A stretch of DNA of 7,206 nt from Nostoc cf. edaphicum LEGE 07299 (lineage in GTDB: Bacteria > Cyanobacteriota > Cyanobacteriia > Cyanobacteriales > Nostocaceae): positions 1-7,206 of the forward strand of contig NZ_JADEXF010000160.1 of NCBI RefSeq assembly GCF_015207245.1. The letters are read 5' to 3'. Below the pieces are notes generated by a model. That model did not search any database, was not told the origin of the DNA, and saw only the letters and a list, made by a program, of their open reading frames with translations. Position numbers and translations under genes: made by a program. This document shows positions 1 to 6,718 of the stretch, piece by piece (position 1 is the stretch's first letter; the number at the start of each line of letters is the position of its first letter).

Positions 1-4
1 ACCC

Positions 5-1963
5 CTAATCTATCGCCTCATAATCAGCCTGAGCGGTACTTTCTTCATCAAAATCAAAGTTGAATTGTGGTATTAGCGTGCCATTCATTGGTGAGTCTAC
101 TTCTGGGGTAAAGTGACCAGATGAACCCCCCTCAATCTCATCAGTTTGGTTGTTCGCTCGATTGTAAACATCAGCACCAATTGCAAACAAGGTTTGTTGG
201 AAGTCGTCTAAGCGCTGCTTAAATTCCACTGTGGAAATGCTGGAGTCAATCATTGCCGCTTGGAGTTGTTCAACTTTTTCACTGGCCAAGGTTTTCATCT
301 GCTCACCAATAAAGTTGCTATTATCCTTGATGGTGGATTCATAACTGAACAACAAATTATCTGCTTGGTTTTTGAGTTCAACCAGTTCTTTACGTCTTTT
401 ATCTTCTTCGGAAAACAGTTCGGCCTCTTGGCGCATCCGTTCGACTTCGTTGCTACTCAAACCACCTGTATTGGTAATCCTGATACTCTGTTCTCTACCT
501 GTACCTTTATCTTGGGCAGAAACCTTCAGGATGCCGTTAACATCGATTTCAAAGGATACTTCAATTTGCGGTACACCACGGGGCGATGGGGGAATTCCTG
601 CTAGCAAAAACTTGCCGAGACTCTTGTTATCTCGTGACATCGCCCGTTCACCTTGGAGGATGTGAATTTCCACTGAGGTTTGCCCATCAACGGCGGTGGA
701 AAAAACTTGTGATCTACTCGTAGGAATTGTAGTGTTGCGTTCAATGATTTTGGTGAAAACTTCACCCAAGGTTTCAATTCCCAAAGACAGAGGGGTGACA
801 TCCAGTAGTAAGAGATTATCGACTTCACCACCTAACACACCTGCTTGAATAGCCGCTCCCAATGCTACGGCTTCATCAGGGTTGATGGAGCGATCGGGAG
901 CTTTGCCGTTGAAAAACTTAATTAGCGCGTTTTGGACTGCTGGAATACGGGTAGAACCACCTACCAGAATAATCCGATCTATGGCTTCTGGTTTGAGATC
1001 CGCATCTTTGAGCGATTGGATCAGTGGCTCGATGGTCGCTTCAATTAATTTCGCGGCGAGTTCTTCAAATTTCGAGCGACTAAGTTCCATCTCCAGATGC
1101 TTTGGCCCGGTGTCATCCGCTGTGATAAAGGGCAAGTTGATGGAGGTATTCACCATACTGGAGAGTTCAATTTTTGCCTTTTCCGCAGCTTCCCGCAGGC
1201 GTTGCAATGCCATTTTGTCTTTGGAAAGGTCGATTTTCTCTTGTTCTTGGAAACGTTCCATCATCCAAAGGACGATCGCATTATCAAAGTCGTCTCCACC
1301 CAAGTGGTTGTTACCACAAGTCGCTTTAACTTCAAAAACGCCATCCCCAAGTTGCAGAATCGATACGTCGAAGGTACCGCCTCCCAAGTCAAATACTAAG
1401 ATTAGCTGCTCTTGGTCTTGCTTTTCTAATCCAAAAGCTAAAGCCGCAGCTGTTGGTTCATTGATGATTCGCAGGACTTCTAGTCCAGCAATTGTGCCAG
1501 CATCTTTAGTTGCTTGTCTTTGGGCATCTGTGAAATATGCTGGTACGGTGATCACTGCTTGAGTGACTTCCTCACCCAAAAAGTTTTCCGCATCCTGCTT
1601 CAGCTTTTGCAGGATCATCGCAGATAATTCTTGGGGCGTATAGTTTTTTGAGCGAATTTGGACATCAACAGTCTCGTCTCGACCTTTGACACAGTTGTAG
1701 GGGACGCGATCGCGTTCTATTTCAGTATCTTCCCAACGCCGCCCGATAAATCGTTTAATACTGTAAATCGTGTTTTCAGCATTGGTTACGGCTTGGCGCT
1801 TTGCCAATTGACCAACCAAGCGATCGCCACTCTTCCCAAATCCCACAATACTTGGAGTAGTTCGTCCACCTTCAGAATTGGAGATCACAAGTGGTTGACC
1901 ACCCTCCAAAACTGCGACGCAACTGTTAGTAGTGCCTAAGTCGATCCCAATAACTTTTCCCAT
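5..1963 (-). CDS. dnaK: Hsp70 molecular chaperone DnaK (DnaK1-type paralogue)
   Basis: Cytosolic ATP-driven chaperone that binds exposed hydrophobic segments of unfolded proteins, working with J-proteins and GrpE. The product is 652 aa. Visible in the ATPase domain (about 1-380) are phosphate-1 loop GIDLGTTNS (6-14), catalytic Lys70 in SIKRFIGR, phosphate-2 loop FDLGGGTFD (191-199) and adenosine motif [10 protein letters not shown] (332-341). The interdomain linker and start of the substrate domain follow ([15 protein letters not shown], 384-398), then the beta-sandwich to about 500 and a helical lid. The tail (about 610-652) is acidic and ends DYEAID. The frame is open for 43 more codons upstream (ATG at 2092), but that stretch is unlike any Hsp70 and [10 protein letters not shown] is the family's normal N-terminus, so I start at 1963. 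No clear Shine-Dalgarno sequence precedes it. Cyanobacteria carry several DnaKs; the DnaK1 assignment rests on the grpE neighbour and recalled synteny, and is inference. Confidence 0.97.
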   Translation of the reverse strand: MGKVIGIDLGTTNSCVAVLEGGQPLVISNSEGGRTTPSIVGFGKSGDRLVGQLAKRQAVTNAENTIYSIKRFIGRRWEDTEIERDRVPYNCVKGRDETVDVQIRSKNYTPQELSAMILQKLKQDAENFLGEEVTQAVITVPAYFTDAQRQATKDAGTIAGLEVLRIINEPTAAALAFGLEKQDQEQLILVFDLGGGTFDVSILQLGDGVFEVKATCGNNHLGGDDFDNAIVLWMMERFQEQEKIDLSKDKMALQRLREAAEKAKIELSSMVNTSINLPFITADDTGPKHLEMELSRSKFEELAAKLIEATIEPLIQSLKDADLKPEAIDRIILVGGSTRIPAVQNALIKFFNGKAPDRSINPDEAVALGAAIQAGVLGGEVDNLLLLDVTPLSLGIETLGEVFTKIIERNTTIPTSRSQVFSTAVDGQTSVEIHILQGERAMSRDNKSLGKFLLAGIPPSPRGVPQIEVSFEIDVNGILKVSAQDKGTGREQSIRITNTGGLSSNEVERMRQEAELFSEEDKRRKELVELKNQADNLLFSYESTIKDNSNFIGEQMKTLASEKVEQLQAAMIDSSISTVEFKQRLDDFQQTLFAIGADVYNRANNQTDEIEGGSSGHFTPEVDSPMNGTLIPQFNFDFDEESTAQADYEAID

Positions 1964-2189
1964 ATTTGCCAGTATTTTTACTGAAATTTCTGCTGTAATA
2001 TGTCGCGGACTAACTTTTTTGCTAAGAACAAAGGCTAGCGGATAACGTCTGTGCAACCCCTGTTGCTGGTAGCAAGAAAGAAGTTGAAACACAGAGAGTT
2101 ATCCAAAGCCTTGTCTAAGTTTTAGGTACGCGATGCTCGTCTTTGCTATAACCCAGGCACTTGAGGTCAGCGAGGCGAGCGACTACAGC
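1964..2189 (-). other. grpE-dnaK intergenic gap
   Basis: This 226-bp gap is long for two genes of one chaperone operon. I see no gene, no convincing -35/-10 pair and no U-tailed terminator on the minus strand. A small perfect 5-bp stem with a 3-nt loop lies at 2063-2075 (TTGCTGGTAGCAA on the plus strand). The gap length leaves room for a separate dnaK promoter or an mRNA processing site, but the sequence does not show which. Confidence 0.5.
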
Positions 2190-2936
2190 TTAACTGCTGG
2201 CTGAACTCGACTGATCTTCTGGTGCAAAAGGTGTATCTTCCTTGGGAGCAGCTACTTTGACCATTGCATGGCGTAGCACGCGATCGCCCAAGTAATATCC
2301 GCGCACTAACTCTTCTAACACTGTTCCTTCAGGATGTTCATCCGTAGGTTCCCGCATTACTGCTTCGTGCAGGTTAGGATCGAATTCTTGACCTTCGGGA
2401 CGCATTGGCGATACACCCAAGCGCTTCAGGCTATCTACTAATTGTTTGTAAACGCCTTGGTAACTTTTGTGCATGGTCATTTCGCCATCAGACTGCGGTT
2501 TGAGGTGCGATCGCGCCCGCTCAAAATTATCGACTACTGGTAGCAATTCCAAAATCGTATTCCGTTTCACCTGCAACTCTAGGTCTTCTTTTTCTTTGCT
2601 AGTGCGTTTCCGGTAATTCTCAAAATCAGCGGCAATCCGCATATATTGAGTACTACGCTCTTCTAGTTGCGTTTTGACGGACTCGATTTGTTGAGTCAGT
2701 TCTGCCAAAGCTGCTGTTTCCACTCCAGTTTTCTCAGTTGCAGCGACGCTATTTTCTGAATTGACAGCAGTATCGCCTGATATATTTGTTTGGGCTGCCA
2801 CTTGCTCTGTCACCTCGCTGCCAGATTCATTGAAATTAGTTTGGGCTGGGAAGTCACTCTTCATTGCTTGCTTTACCTCTGTTGGTTCACCCAATTGCTG
2901 GCTTGTATTGTTTATCTGTTTATTTTCATCGATCAT
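2190..2936 (-). CDS. grpE: GrpE, nucleotide-exchange factor for DnaK
   Basis: Homodimeric cofactor that opens the DnaK ATPase domain to release ADP, resetting the chaperone cycle. The product is 248 aa, longer than the roughly 200-aa E. coli protein because of an N-terminal tail. Residues 1-75 are low-complexity, rich in Q, N, S, T and E, and probably disordered. From about 76 a long helix begins, with the family motif [12 protein letters not shown] (100-111) and [11 protein letters not shown] (131-141). The C-terminal beta domain that contacts DnaK carries the GrpE signature at 185-229: FDPNLHEAV, then [17 protein letters not shown]. The end is a Ser-rich tail. The start ATG at 2936 has only a weak GGA about 11 nt upstream. 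It is the first gene of the minus-strand block and lies directly upstream of dnaK, as expected for functional partners. It contains two HIP1 sites. Confidence 0.96.
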   Translation of the reverse strand: MIDENKQINNTSQQLGEPTEVKQAMKSDFPAQTNFNESGSEVTEQVAAQTNISGDTAVNSENSVAATEKTGVETAALAELTQQIESVKTQLEERSTQYMRIAADFENYRKRTSKEKEDLELQVKRNTILELLPVVDNFERARSHLKPQSDGEMTMHKSYQGVYKQLVDSLKRLGVSPMRPEGQEFDPNLHEAVMREPTDEHPEGTVLEELVRGYYLGDRVLRHAMVKVAAPKEDTPFAPEDQSSSASS

Positions 2937-3097
2937 TGTCTATTCATTCCAGATCCTATTTATGGCAGTGTATCTCCACAGCTTGCAACCGTCGTCATCC
3001 ACGACGTGCCACTGAGGCTGATTTTATTGCCGACAAGTTCTTGGAAGTGATATAACCGTCCTCTTATTGTGACAAATGGTGAACACGTTAGCCCAGA

Positions 3098-3142
3098 CGC
3101 TACTAAGACGGGAACCCGAACGAGTAGTTTGCAATAGTAGCG
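3098..3142. repeat. 7-bp inverted repeat with internal half-copy
   Basis: CGCTACT (3098-3104) is exactly complementary to AGTAGCG (3136-3142), with 31 nt between. A second, shorter match AGTAG lies inside at 3123-3127 and could pair with the same left arm. Between them is the short self-complementary stretch CGGGAACCCG (3109-3118). It could be a protein-binding dyad or a decayed repeat; no function can be assigned. Confidence 0.45.
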
Positions 3143-3214
3143 CCAAATGCGACTCGCCCCTTATCTTATTTGAAAATATCTTTAATTTTGAATTCGGAGC
3201 AAAGCGACTTCAGG

Positions 3215-3298
3215 AGTGCTGAGTGCCGTTAACGGGGCGTTGAGCCAGTGCAATTATTACTTTTTTAACTCAGCACTCGTTACTCAGCACTCAGCACT
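3215..3298. repeat. 12-bp inverted repeat between a lone heptad and the tandem array
   Basis: AGTGCTGAGTGC (3215-3226) is the exact reverse complement of GCACTCAGCACT at 3287-3298. Because the array is duplicated, the same complement recurs at 3349-3360. The left arm could therefore form either of two 12-bp stems. The arms are made of the ACTCAGC heptad in opposite orientations, so this is an inverted heptad array rather than an independent operator. Confidence 0.6.
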
Positions 3299-3374
3299 GT
3301 TTAGGTGACTTACGATTATTACTTTTTTAACTCAGCACTCGTTACTCAGCACTCAGCACTGTTTTGGTGACTCA
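3251..3374. repeat. Abutting tandem duplication of a 62-bp unit made of 7-bp repeats
   Basis: Unit 1 (3251-3312) and unit 2 (3313-3374) are adjacent and differ at only three positions (3252/3314, 3303/3365, 3311/3373). Each unit has a T-rich head (ATTATTACTTTTTTA), then in-phase heptads ACTCAGC, ACTCGTT, ACTCAGC, ACTCAGC, ACTGTTT (3268-3302 in unit 1), then GGTGACT. A short echo of the head (ACTTTTTT, 3377-3384) follows unit 2. This fits an STRR-type cyanobacterial repeat that has undergone a segmental duplication. It ends 82 bp before the pilB start, so it may lie in or just upstream of the pilB promoter or leader. Confidence 0.9.
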
Positions 3375-3407
3375 GGACTTTTTTGGCAAATGAGAATTCT
3401 GCCTCAC

Positions 3408-3443
3408 AGTAGGGGAATACTTTAAGCAGAGGTTCCCCCTACT
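3408..3443 (+). promoter_or_regulatory. Inverted repeat just upstream of pilB, possible leader hairpin or operator
   Basis: AGTAGGGGAA (3408-3417) pairs with TTCCCCCTACT (3433-3443), giving 10 bp with a single bulged C and a 15-nt loop. It ends 13 nt before the pilB ATG. The only Shine-Dalgarno-like string near pilB, AGAGG (3428-3432), sits in the loop and is about 24 nt from the start, too far for normal use. If transcribed, the hairpin would sit at the edge of the ribosome footprint. If it lies upstream of the transcript it could be a repressor or activator site. There is no U-tract, so it is not a terminator. Confidence 0.55.
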
Positions 3444-3456
3444 CATTCGCTCATTT

Positions 3457-5463
3457 ATGACTTACTCGTCACCACAACGGCGCAGTACCGCTCTAACTAC
3501 TAGAACAGAGTTTTCGCCCTTCGGCAACAAGCTAGTGCAATCTGGCTATGTCAATACCGAACAGATGAGGCAGGCATTAATTGAAAGCCGCAAATCTGGC
3601 AGGCCCCTAACGGAAGTACTAGAGTCAATCACTGGTCAACAACTATCGCCTGAGTTGCTCAGGCAATACAAAAAACAGCAGCTATTTGAACTGAAAATAC
3701 TATACGGAGTTGAATTTCTCGATCCAGAAGTCAACTCTATTGGCAACACGATGATGGGGAACCTGATTGAAACCCTCATCCCAGTGGATATCTGCCGTCG
3801 CCATCGCTTAGTACCACTGTCAAAACACGAAGACCAAACCCCGCCCTCAGTTTTAGTGGCGATGGTTGCTCCAGATAATCTAGAGGCTTCCGATGACCTG
3901 AACCGCATCTTGCGCCCCCAAGGCTTGGCGTTACAGCGCATGGTGATTACACAGGAAGACTACCAACAGCTAATCAACCAATACCTGGATGAAATGGCTG
4001 TTAAGCAAAAGCACCTGGAACGAGAAAACTCTACAGATATTAGTCAGGATTTAGAAAATCTCGGAAACCTCGATATTTCGGATGCTCCTGAAGAAATGGA
4101 GGCCGATCTAGGGGCAGCGATGAAGGGTGCGGAGGATGCCCCAGTCATCAACCTAGTCAACAGAATCCTGGCTAAAGCTTTGCATGAGGGCGTTTCTGAC
4201 ATTCATATCGAACCGCAAGAAGAAAACTTACGCATCCGCTTTCGGAAAGATGGCGTACTGCGTGAAGCTTTCCCCCCAATGCCGAAAAAAATCATCCCAG
4301 CGGTGACAGCCCGATTTAAAATCATCTCCAATCTAGACATTGCTGAACGCCGTCTACCCCAAGATGGACGCATCCGACGGCTATTTGAGGGACGTAAGGT
4401 GGACTTCCGAGTGAATACCTTACCCAGTCGCTACGGGGAAAAGGTGGTACTGCGGATTTTGGATAACTCCTCCACCCAACTGGGATTAGATAAGTTAATT
4501 ACCGATCCAGAGACTTTGAATATTGTCAAGGATATGGTTAGCCGTCCCTTTGGGCTAATTTTGGTAACTGGGCCAACTGGTTCTGGGAAAACAACCTCGC
4601 TGTATTCTGCACTCTCAGAAAAGAACGATCCCGGAATTAATATCAGTACTGTAGAAGACCCCATTGAGTATAGTCTTCCAGGGATTACTCAAGTACAGGT
4701 GATTCGGGAAAAAGGGCTAGATTTTGCTACCGCTCTACGGGCTTTCTTGCGACAAGATCCAGATGTGCTGCTAGTAGGTGAAACGCGGGATAAGGAAACG
4801 GCAAAAACAGCGATTGAAGCTGCCTTGACTGGTCACTTAGTATTAACTACCTTACATACCAATGATGCCCCAGGAGCGATCGCTCGTTTGGGAGAAATGG
4901 GGATTGAGCCTTTCATGGTTTCTAGTTCCCTGATTGGCGTTTTAGCTCAACGTTTGGTGCGGCGTGTATGTTCTGAATGTCGCATTCCCTACACTCCCAC
5001 AACCGAGGAACTGGCTCGTTATGGTCTATCAGCTTCCTCTGATGTGGGAGTCACTTTCTATAAAGCTAACACCTTGACATTAGATGCGATCGCAGATGCC
5101 AAAGCCAAAAATCACCTTTGCCCAAAATGTAATGGTATCGGCTACAAAGGGCGCTGTGGTGTTTATGAAGTCATGCGAGTCACCGAAAACCTGCAAACTC
5201 TGATCAACGAAGATGCACCTACAGAACGCATCAAGGAAGTGGCAATAGAAGAGGGCATGAAAACCTTGCTGGCTTACAGTTTGGACTTAGTGCGTGAAGG
5301 TTCCACCACTTTAGAAGAAGTAGAACGAGTGACGTTTACTGATACTGGCTTGGAAGCAGAGTTAAAAGCCAAACGCAAGACTGGTCTTACCTGCCGAAGT
5401 TGCGATGCCACATTGAAACAAGAATGGCTGGATTGTCCTTACTGTATGACAGCTCGGTTTTAA
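3457..5463 (+). CDS. pilB: Type IV pilus extension ATPase PilB
   Basis: Hexameric cytoplasmic ATPase (GspE/PilB family) that drives pilin polymerisation at the pilus base. The product is 668 aa. An N-terminal GspE_N/MshEN-like domain spans about 20-170, then an acidic linker (about 185-225). The N2 part (about 228-340) includes SDIHIEP (247-253). Motor motifs are Walker A GPTGSGKTT (372-380), Asp box TVEDPIEY (398-405), Walker B LRQDPDVLLVGE with Glu442, and His box TGHLVLTTLHT (458-468). A zinc-binding tetracysteine is present (C505, C508, C555, C558). An extra C-terminal module has C646, C649, C660 and C663. No usable Shine-Dalgarno sequence precedes ATG 3457; I keep this start because the protein gains a normal N-terminus from it. 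In Synechocystis the PilB1 C-terminus is reported to anchor Hfq (recalled literature). First gene of the pilB-pilT-pilC block; two HIP1 sites lie inside. Confidence 0.97.
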   Translation: MTYSSPQRRSTALTTRTEFSPFGNKLVQSGYVNTEQMRQALIESRKSGRPLTEVLESITGQQLSPELLRQYKKQQLFELKILYGVEFLDPEVNSIGNTMMGNLIETLIPVDICRRHRLVPLSKHEDQTPPSVLVAMVAPDNLEASDDLNRILRPQGLALQRMVITQEDYQQLINQYLDEMAVKQKHLERENSTDISQDLENLGNLDISDAPEEMEADLGAAMKGAEDAPVINLVNRILAKALHEGVSDIHIEPQEENLRIRFRKDGVLREAFPPMPKKIIPAVTARFKIISNLDIAERRLPQDGRIRRLFEGRKVDFRVNTLPSRYGEKVVLRILDNSSTQLGLDKLITDPETLNIVKDMVSRPFGLILVTGPTGSGKTTSLYSALSEKNDPGINISTVEDPIEYSLPGITQVQVIREKGLDFATALRAFLRQDPDVLLVGETRDKETAKTAIEAALTGHLVLTTLHTNDAPGAIARLGEMGIEPFMVSSSLIGVLAQRLVRRVCSECRIPYTPTTEELARYGLSASSDVGVTFYKANTLTLDAIADAKAKNHLCPKCNGIGYKGRCGVYEVMRVTENLQTLINEDAPTERIKEVAIEEGMKTLLAYSLDLVREGSTTLEEVERVTFTDTGLEAELKAKRKTGLTCRSCDATLKQEWLDCPYCMTARF

Positions 5464-5467
5464 GACT

Positions 5468-5546
5468 AGTCATTGGTCATTAGTCATTAGTCATTGGTGA
5501 ATTCTTAGTAACTTAAACAAATGACAAAGGACAACTGACAAATGAC
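5468..5546. repeat. Facing arrays of 7-bp repeats forming a long dyad in the pilB-pilT gap
   Basis: The left arm is four in-phase heptads of RGTCATT (5468-5495). The right arm is four in-phase heptads of the AAATGAC type (5519-5546: AAATGAC, AAAGGAC, AACTGAC, AAATGAC). Aligned as one helix (5469-5495 against 5520-5546), 22 of 27 positions pair, around a 23-nt loop. An A-rich stretch follows on the plus strand rather than a U-tract, so it is not an intrinsic terminator for pilB. It is typical of STRR repeats in Nostocales. In the mRNA it would put a large hairpin between pilB and pilT, ending 18 nt before the pilT ribosome-binding site. Confidence 0.85.
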
Positions 5547-5562
5547 AAATAAAAAACATTAA

Positions 5563-5567
5563 AAGGA
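5563..5567 (+). promoter_or_regulatory. pilT Shine-Dalgarno sequence
   Basis: AAGGA sits 9 nt before the ATG at 5577, good spacing for 16S rRNA pairing. It supports that ATG over the in-frame ATGs at 5583 and 5586. It is the only clear ribosome-binding site among the five genes here. Confidence 0.7.
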
Positions 5568-5576
5568 AGCAGAACT

Positions 5577-6704
5577 ATGGAAATGATGATTGAAGACTTG
5601 ATGGAGCAGTTGATTGAGATGGGTGGCTCGGATATGCACTTATCCGCAGGTTTACCTCCCTACTTCCGTATCAGTGGCAAACTTACCCCTATAGGTGAGC
5701 ATATATTGACAGCTGATCAGTGTCAAAGGCTGATTTTTAGTATGCTCAACAACACCCAGCGTAAAACCCTAGAGCAGACTTGGGAGTTGGATTGTTCTTA
5801 TGGTGTTAAGGGTTTGGCTCGTTTCCGGGTCAATGTCTATAAAGAGCGTGGTGCTTATGCTGCTTGCTTACGAGCATTAAGTTCTAAGATTCCTAACTTT
5901 GAAAAATTAGGTCTGCCAGATATTGTGCGAGAAATGTGCGATAAGCCTAGAGGACTTATTCTGGTGACAGGCCCTACAGGTTCCGGCAAGACAACTACTC
6001 TAGCGGCAATGATTGACTTGATTAACCGCACCAAGGCAGAGCATATTTTAACGGTGGAAGACCCTATTGAATTTGTTTATGAACCAATTAAAAGCTTGGT
6101 TCACCAGCGGCAACTAGGAGAAGATACTAAAAGCTTTGCTAATGCTTTGAAAGCAGCCTTGCGGGAAGATCCAGATATTATTCTGGTGGGGGAAATGCGT
6201 GATTTGGAAACGATTTCTTTGGCGATTTCCGCAGCAGAAACAGGACACTTGGTATTTGGTACGCTACACACTAGTTCCGCCGCCCAAACAGTTGACCGGA
6301 TTATTGACGTTTTCCCCCATGAAAGACAAACCCAAGTGCGGGTGCAGTTGTCTAACTCATTGGTAGGGGTATTTAGCCAAACCCTGGTGTCTAAGAAAAA
6401 CCCTAAACCCGGTGAATATGGCCGGGTGATGGCTCAAGAAATTCTGATTGTCACTCCTGCTATTTCCAACTTGATTCGAGAAGGCAAAACATCTCAAATT
6501 TACTCAGCGATTCAAACTGGCGGCAAATTGGGAATGCAAACTCTGGAGAAGGTTTTAGCTGATTTTTATAAAGCAGGAACGATTTCCTTTGAGGCGGCAA
6601 TGTCTAAGACTTCTAAGCCAGATGAAATTCAACGTCTCATTGGTAATTCTACACCGCAAGCTGCCGCAGGTGCTAAACCCGGTACGGCAGCCAAAGCACA
6701 TTAA
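5577..6704 (+). CDS. pilT: Type IV pilus retraction ATPase PilT
   Basis: Hexameric cytoplasmic ATPase that powers pilus depolymerisation, giving retraction for twitching, phototaxis and DNA uptake. The product is 375 aa, full length for PilT. The N-terminal PAS-like domain (about 1-105) contains GGSDMHLSAG (16-25). The motor domain has Walker A GPTGSGKTT (132-140), Asp box EDPIEF (161-166), Walker B LREDPDIILVGE with Glu205, and His box TGHLVFGTLHT (222-232). The PilT-diagnostic motif usually written AIRNLIRE appears as AISNLIRE (295-302), with Ser in place of the first Arg. MQTLEKVLADFYKAGTIS (320-337) is a further typical PilT block. The tail from about 357 is Ala/Pro/Gly-rich and probably disordered. 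It lacks the N-terminal domain and tetracysteine of PilB, which excludes an extension ATPase. It follows pilB after 113 bp and precedes pilC by 75 bp, consistent with one operon. Confidence 0.97.
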   Translation: MEMMIEDLMEQLIEMGGSDMHLSAGLPPYFRISGKLTPIGEHILTADQCQRLIFSMLNNTQRKTLEQTWELDCSYGVKGLARFRVNVYKERGAYAACLRALSSKIPNFEKLGLPDIVREMCDKPRGLILVTGPTGSGKTTTLAAMIDLINRTKAEHILTVEDPIEFVYEPIKSLVHQRQLGEDTKSFANALKAALREDPDIILVGEMRDLETISLAISAAETGHLVFGTLHTSSAAQTVDRIIDVFPHERQTQVRVQLSNSLVGVFSQTLVSKKNPKPGEYGRVMAQEILIVTPAISNLIREGKTSQIYSAIQTGGKLGMQTLEKVLADFYKAGTISFEAAMSKTSKPDEIQRLIGNSTPQAAAGAKPGTAAKAH

Positions 6705-6718
6705 AAGAATTGGGGATA

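Larger units (their letters stand above)
2937..3456. other. Divergent grpE / pilB intergenic region
   Basis: This 520-bp region separates the divergent chaperone and pilus blocks and must hold both promoters. No protein-coding gene is supported. On the minus strand a weak sigma-70-like pair can be drawn (TTGTCA at 3075-3070, TATATC at 3054-3049), but its 15-bp spacing is short and I do not trust it. The grpE-proximal part has a small dyad (2990-3006). The middle has a 7-bp dyad (3098-3104 with 3136-3142). The pilB-proximal half holds the 62-bp tandem duplication, its inverted partner and the inverted repeat next to the pilB start. No HIP1 site falls here. The structure-rich half is on the pilB side, so any regulatory effect is more likely on pilB. 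Confidence 0.8.
1706..5093. repeat. Six HIP1 palindromes (GCGATCGC)
   Basis: Exact copies start at 1706 and 1820 (dnaK), 2280 and 2507 (grpE), 4876 and 5086 (pilB). All are inside genes. For an 8-mer in 7.2 kb, about 0.1 would be expected by chance in unbiased sequence. HIP1 over-representation is a well-known mark of many cyanobacterial genomes and is the main lineage evidence here. Confidence 0.9.

Noticed and set aside
882..1562. 226-aa open frame on the plus strand opposite dnaK
   Set aside because: It lies antisense within the strongly conserved ATPase domain of dnaK; composition is that of a shadow frame.
1964..2092. In-frame upstream extension of dnaK adding 43 residues from an ATG at 2092
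   Set aside because: The added residues have no Hsp70 character, and the family's usual N-terminus begins exactly at the internal Met (1963).
2761..3055. Hydrophobic open frames on the plus strand overlapping the grpE start
   Set aside because: Three overlapping frames share the region antisense to grpE's low-complexity N-terminus, none with a ribosome-binding site or recognisable domain.
3076..3222. 48-codon open frame on the plus strand (MVNTLAQTLLRREPERV...)
   Set aside because: No ribosome-binding site, no recognisable domain, and it runs into the repeat-rich zone; probably chance.
3214..3292. GAGTGC and GCACTC strings resembling halves of the CIRCE heat-shock operator near grpE
   Set aside because: CIRCE needs GCACTC, 9 nt, then GAGTGC. 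Here the order is reversed and the spacing far larger, and the strings belong to the ACTCAGC heptads.
3251..3374. Two-unit array as a CRISPR
   Set aside because: The units abut with no spacers and are themselves built from 7-mers; no cas genes are present.
5468..5546. Inverted arrays as an intrinsic terminator after pilB
   Set aside because: The plus strand continues with A-rich sequence, not a U-tract, and the arms are plain heptad repeats.
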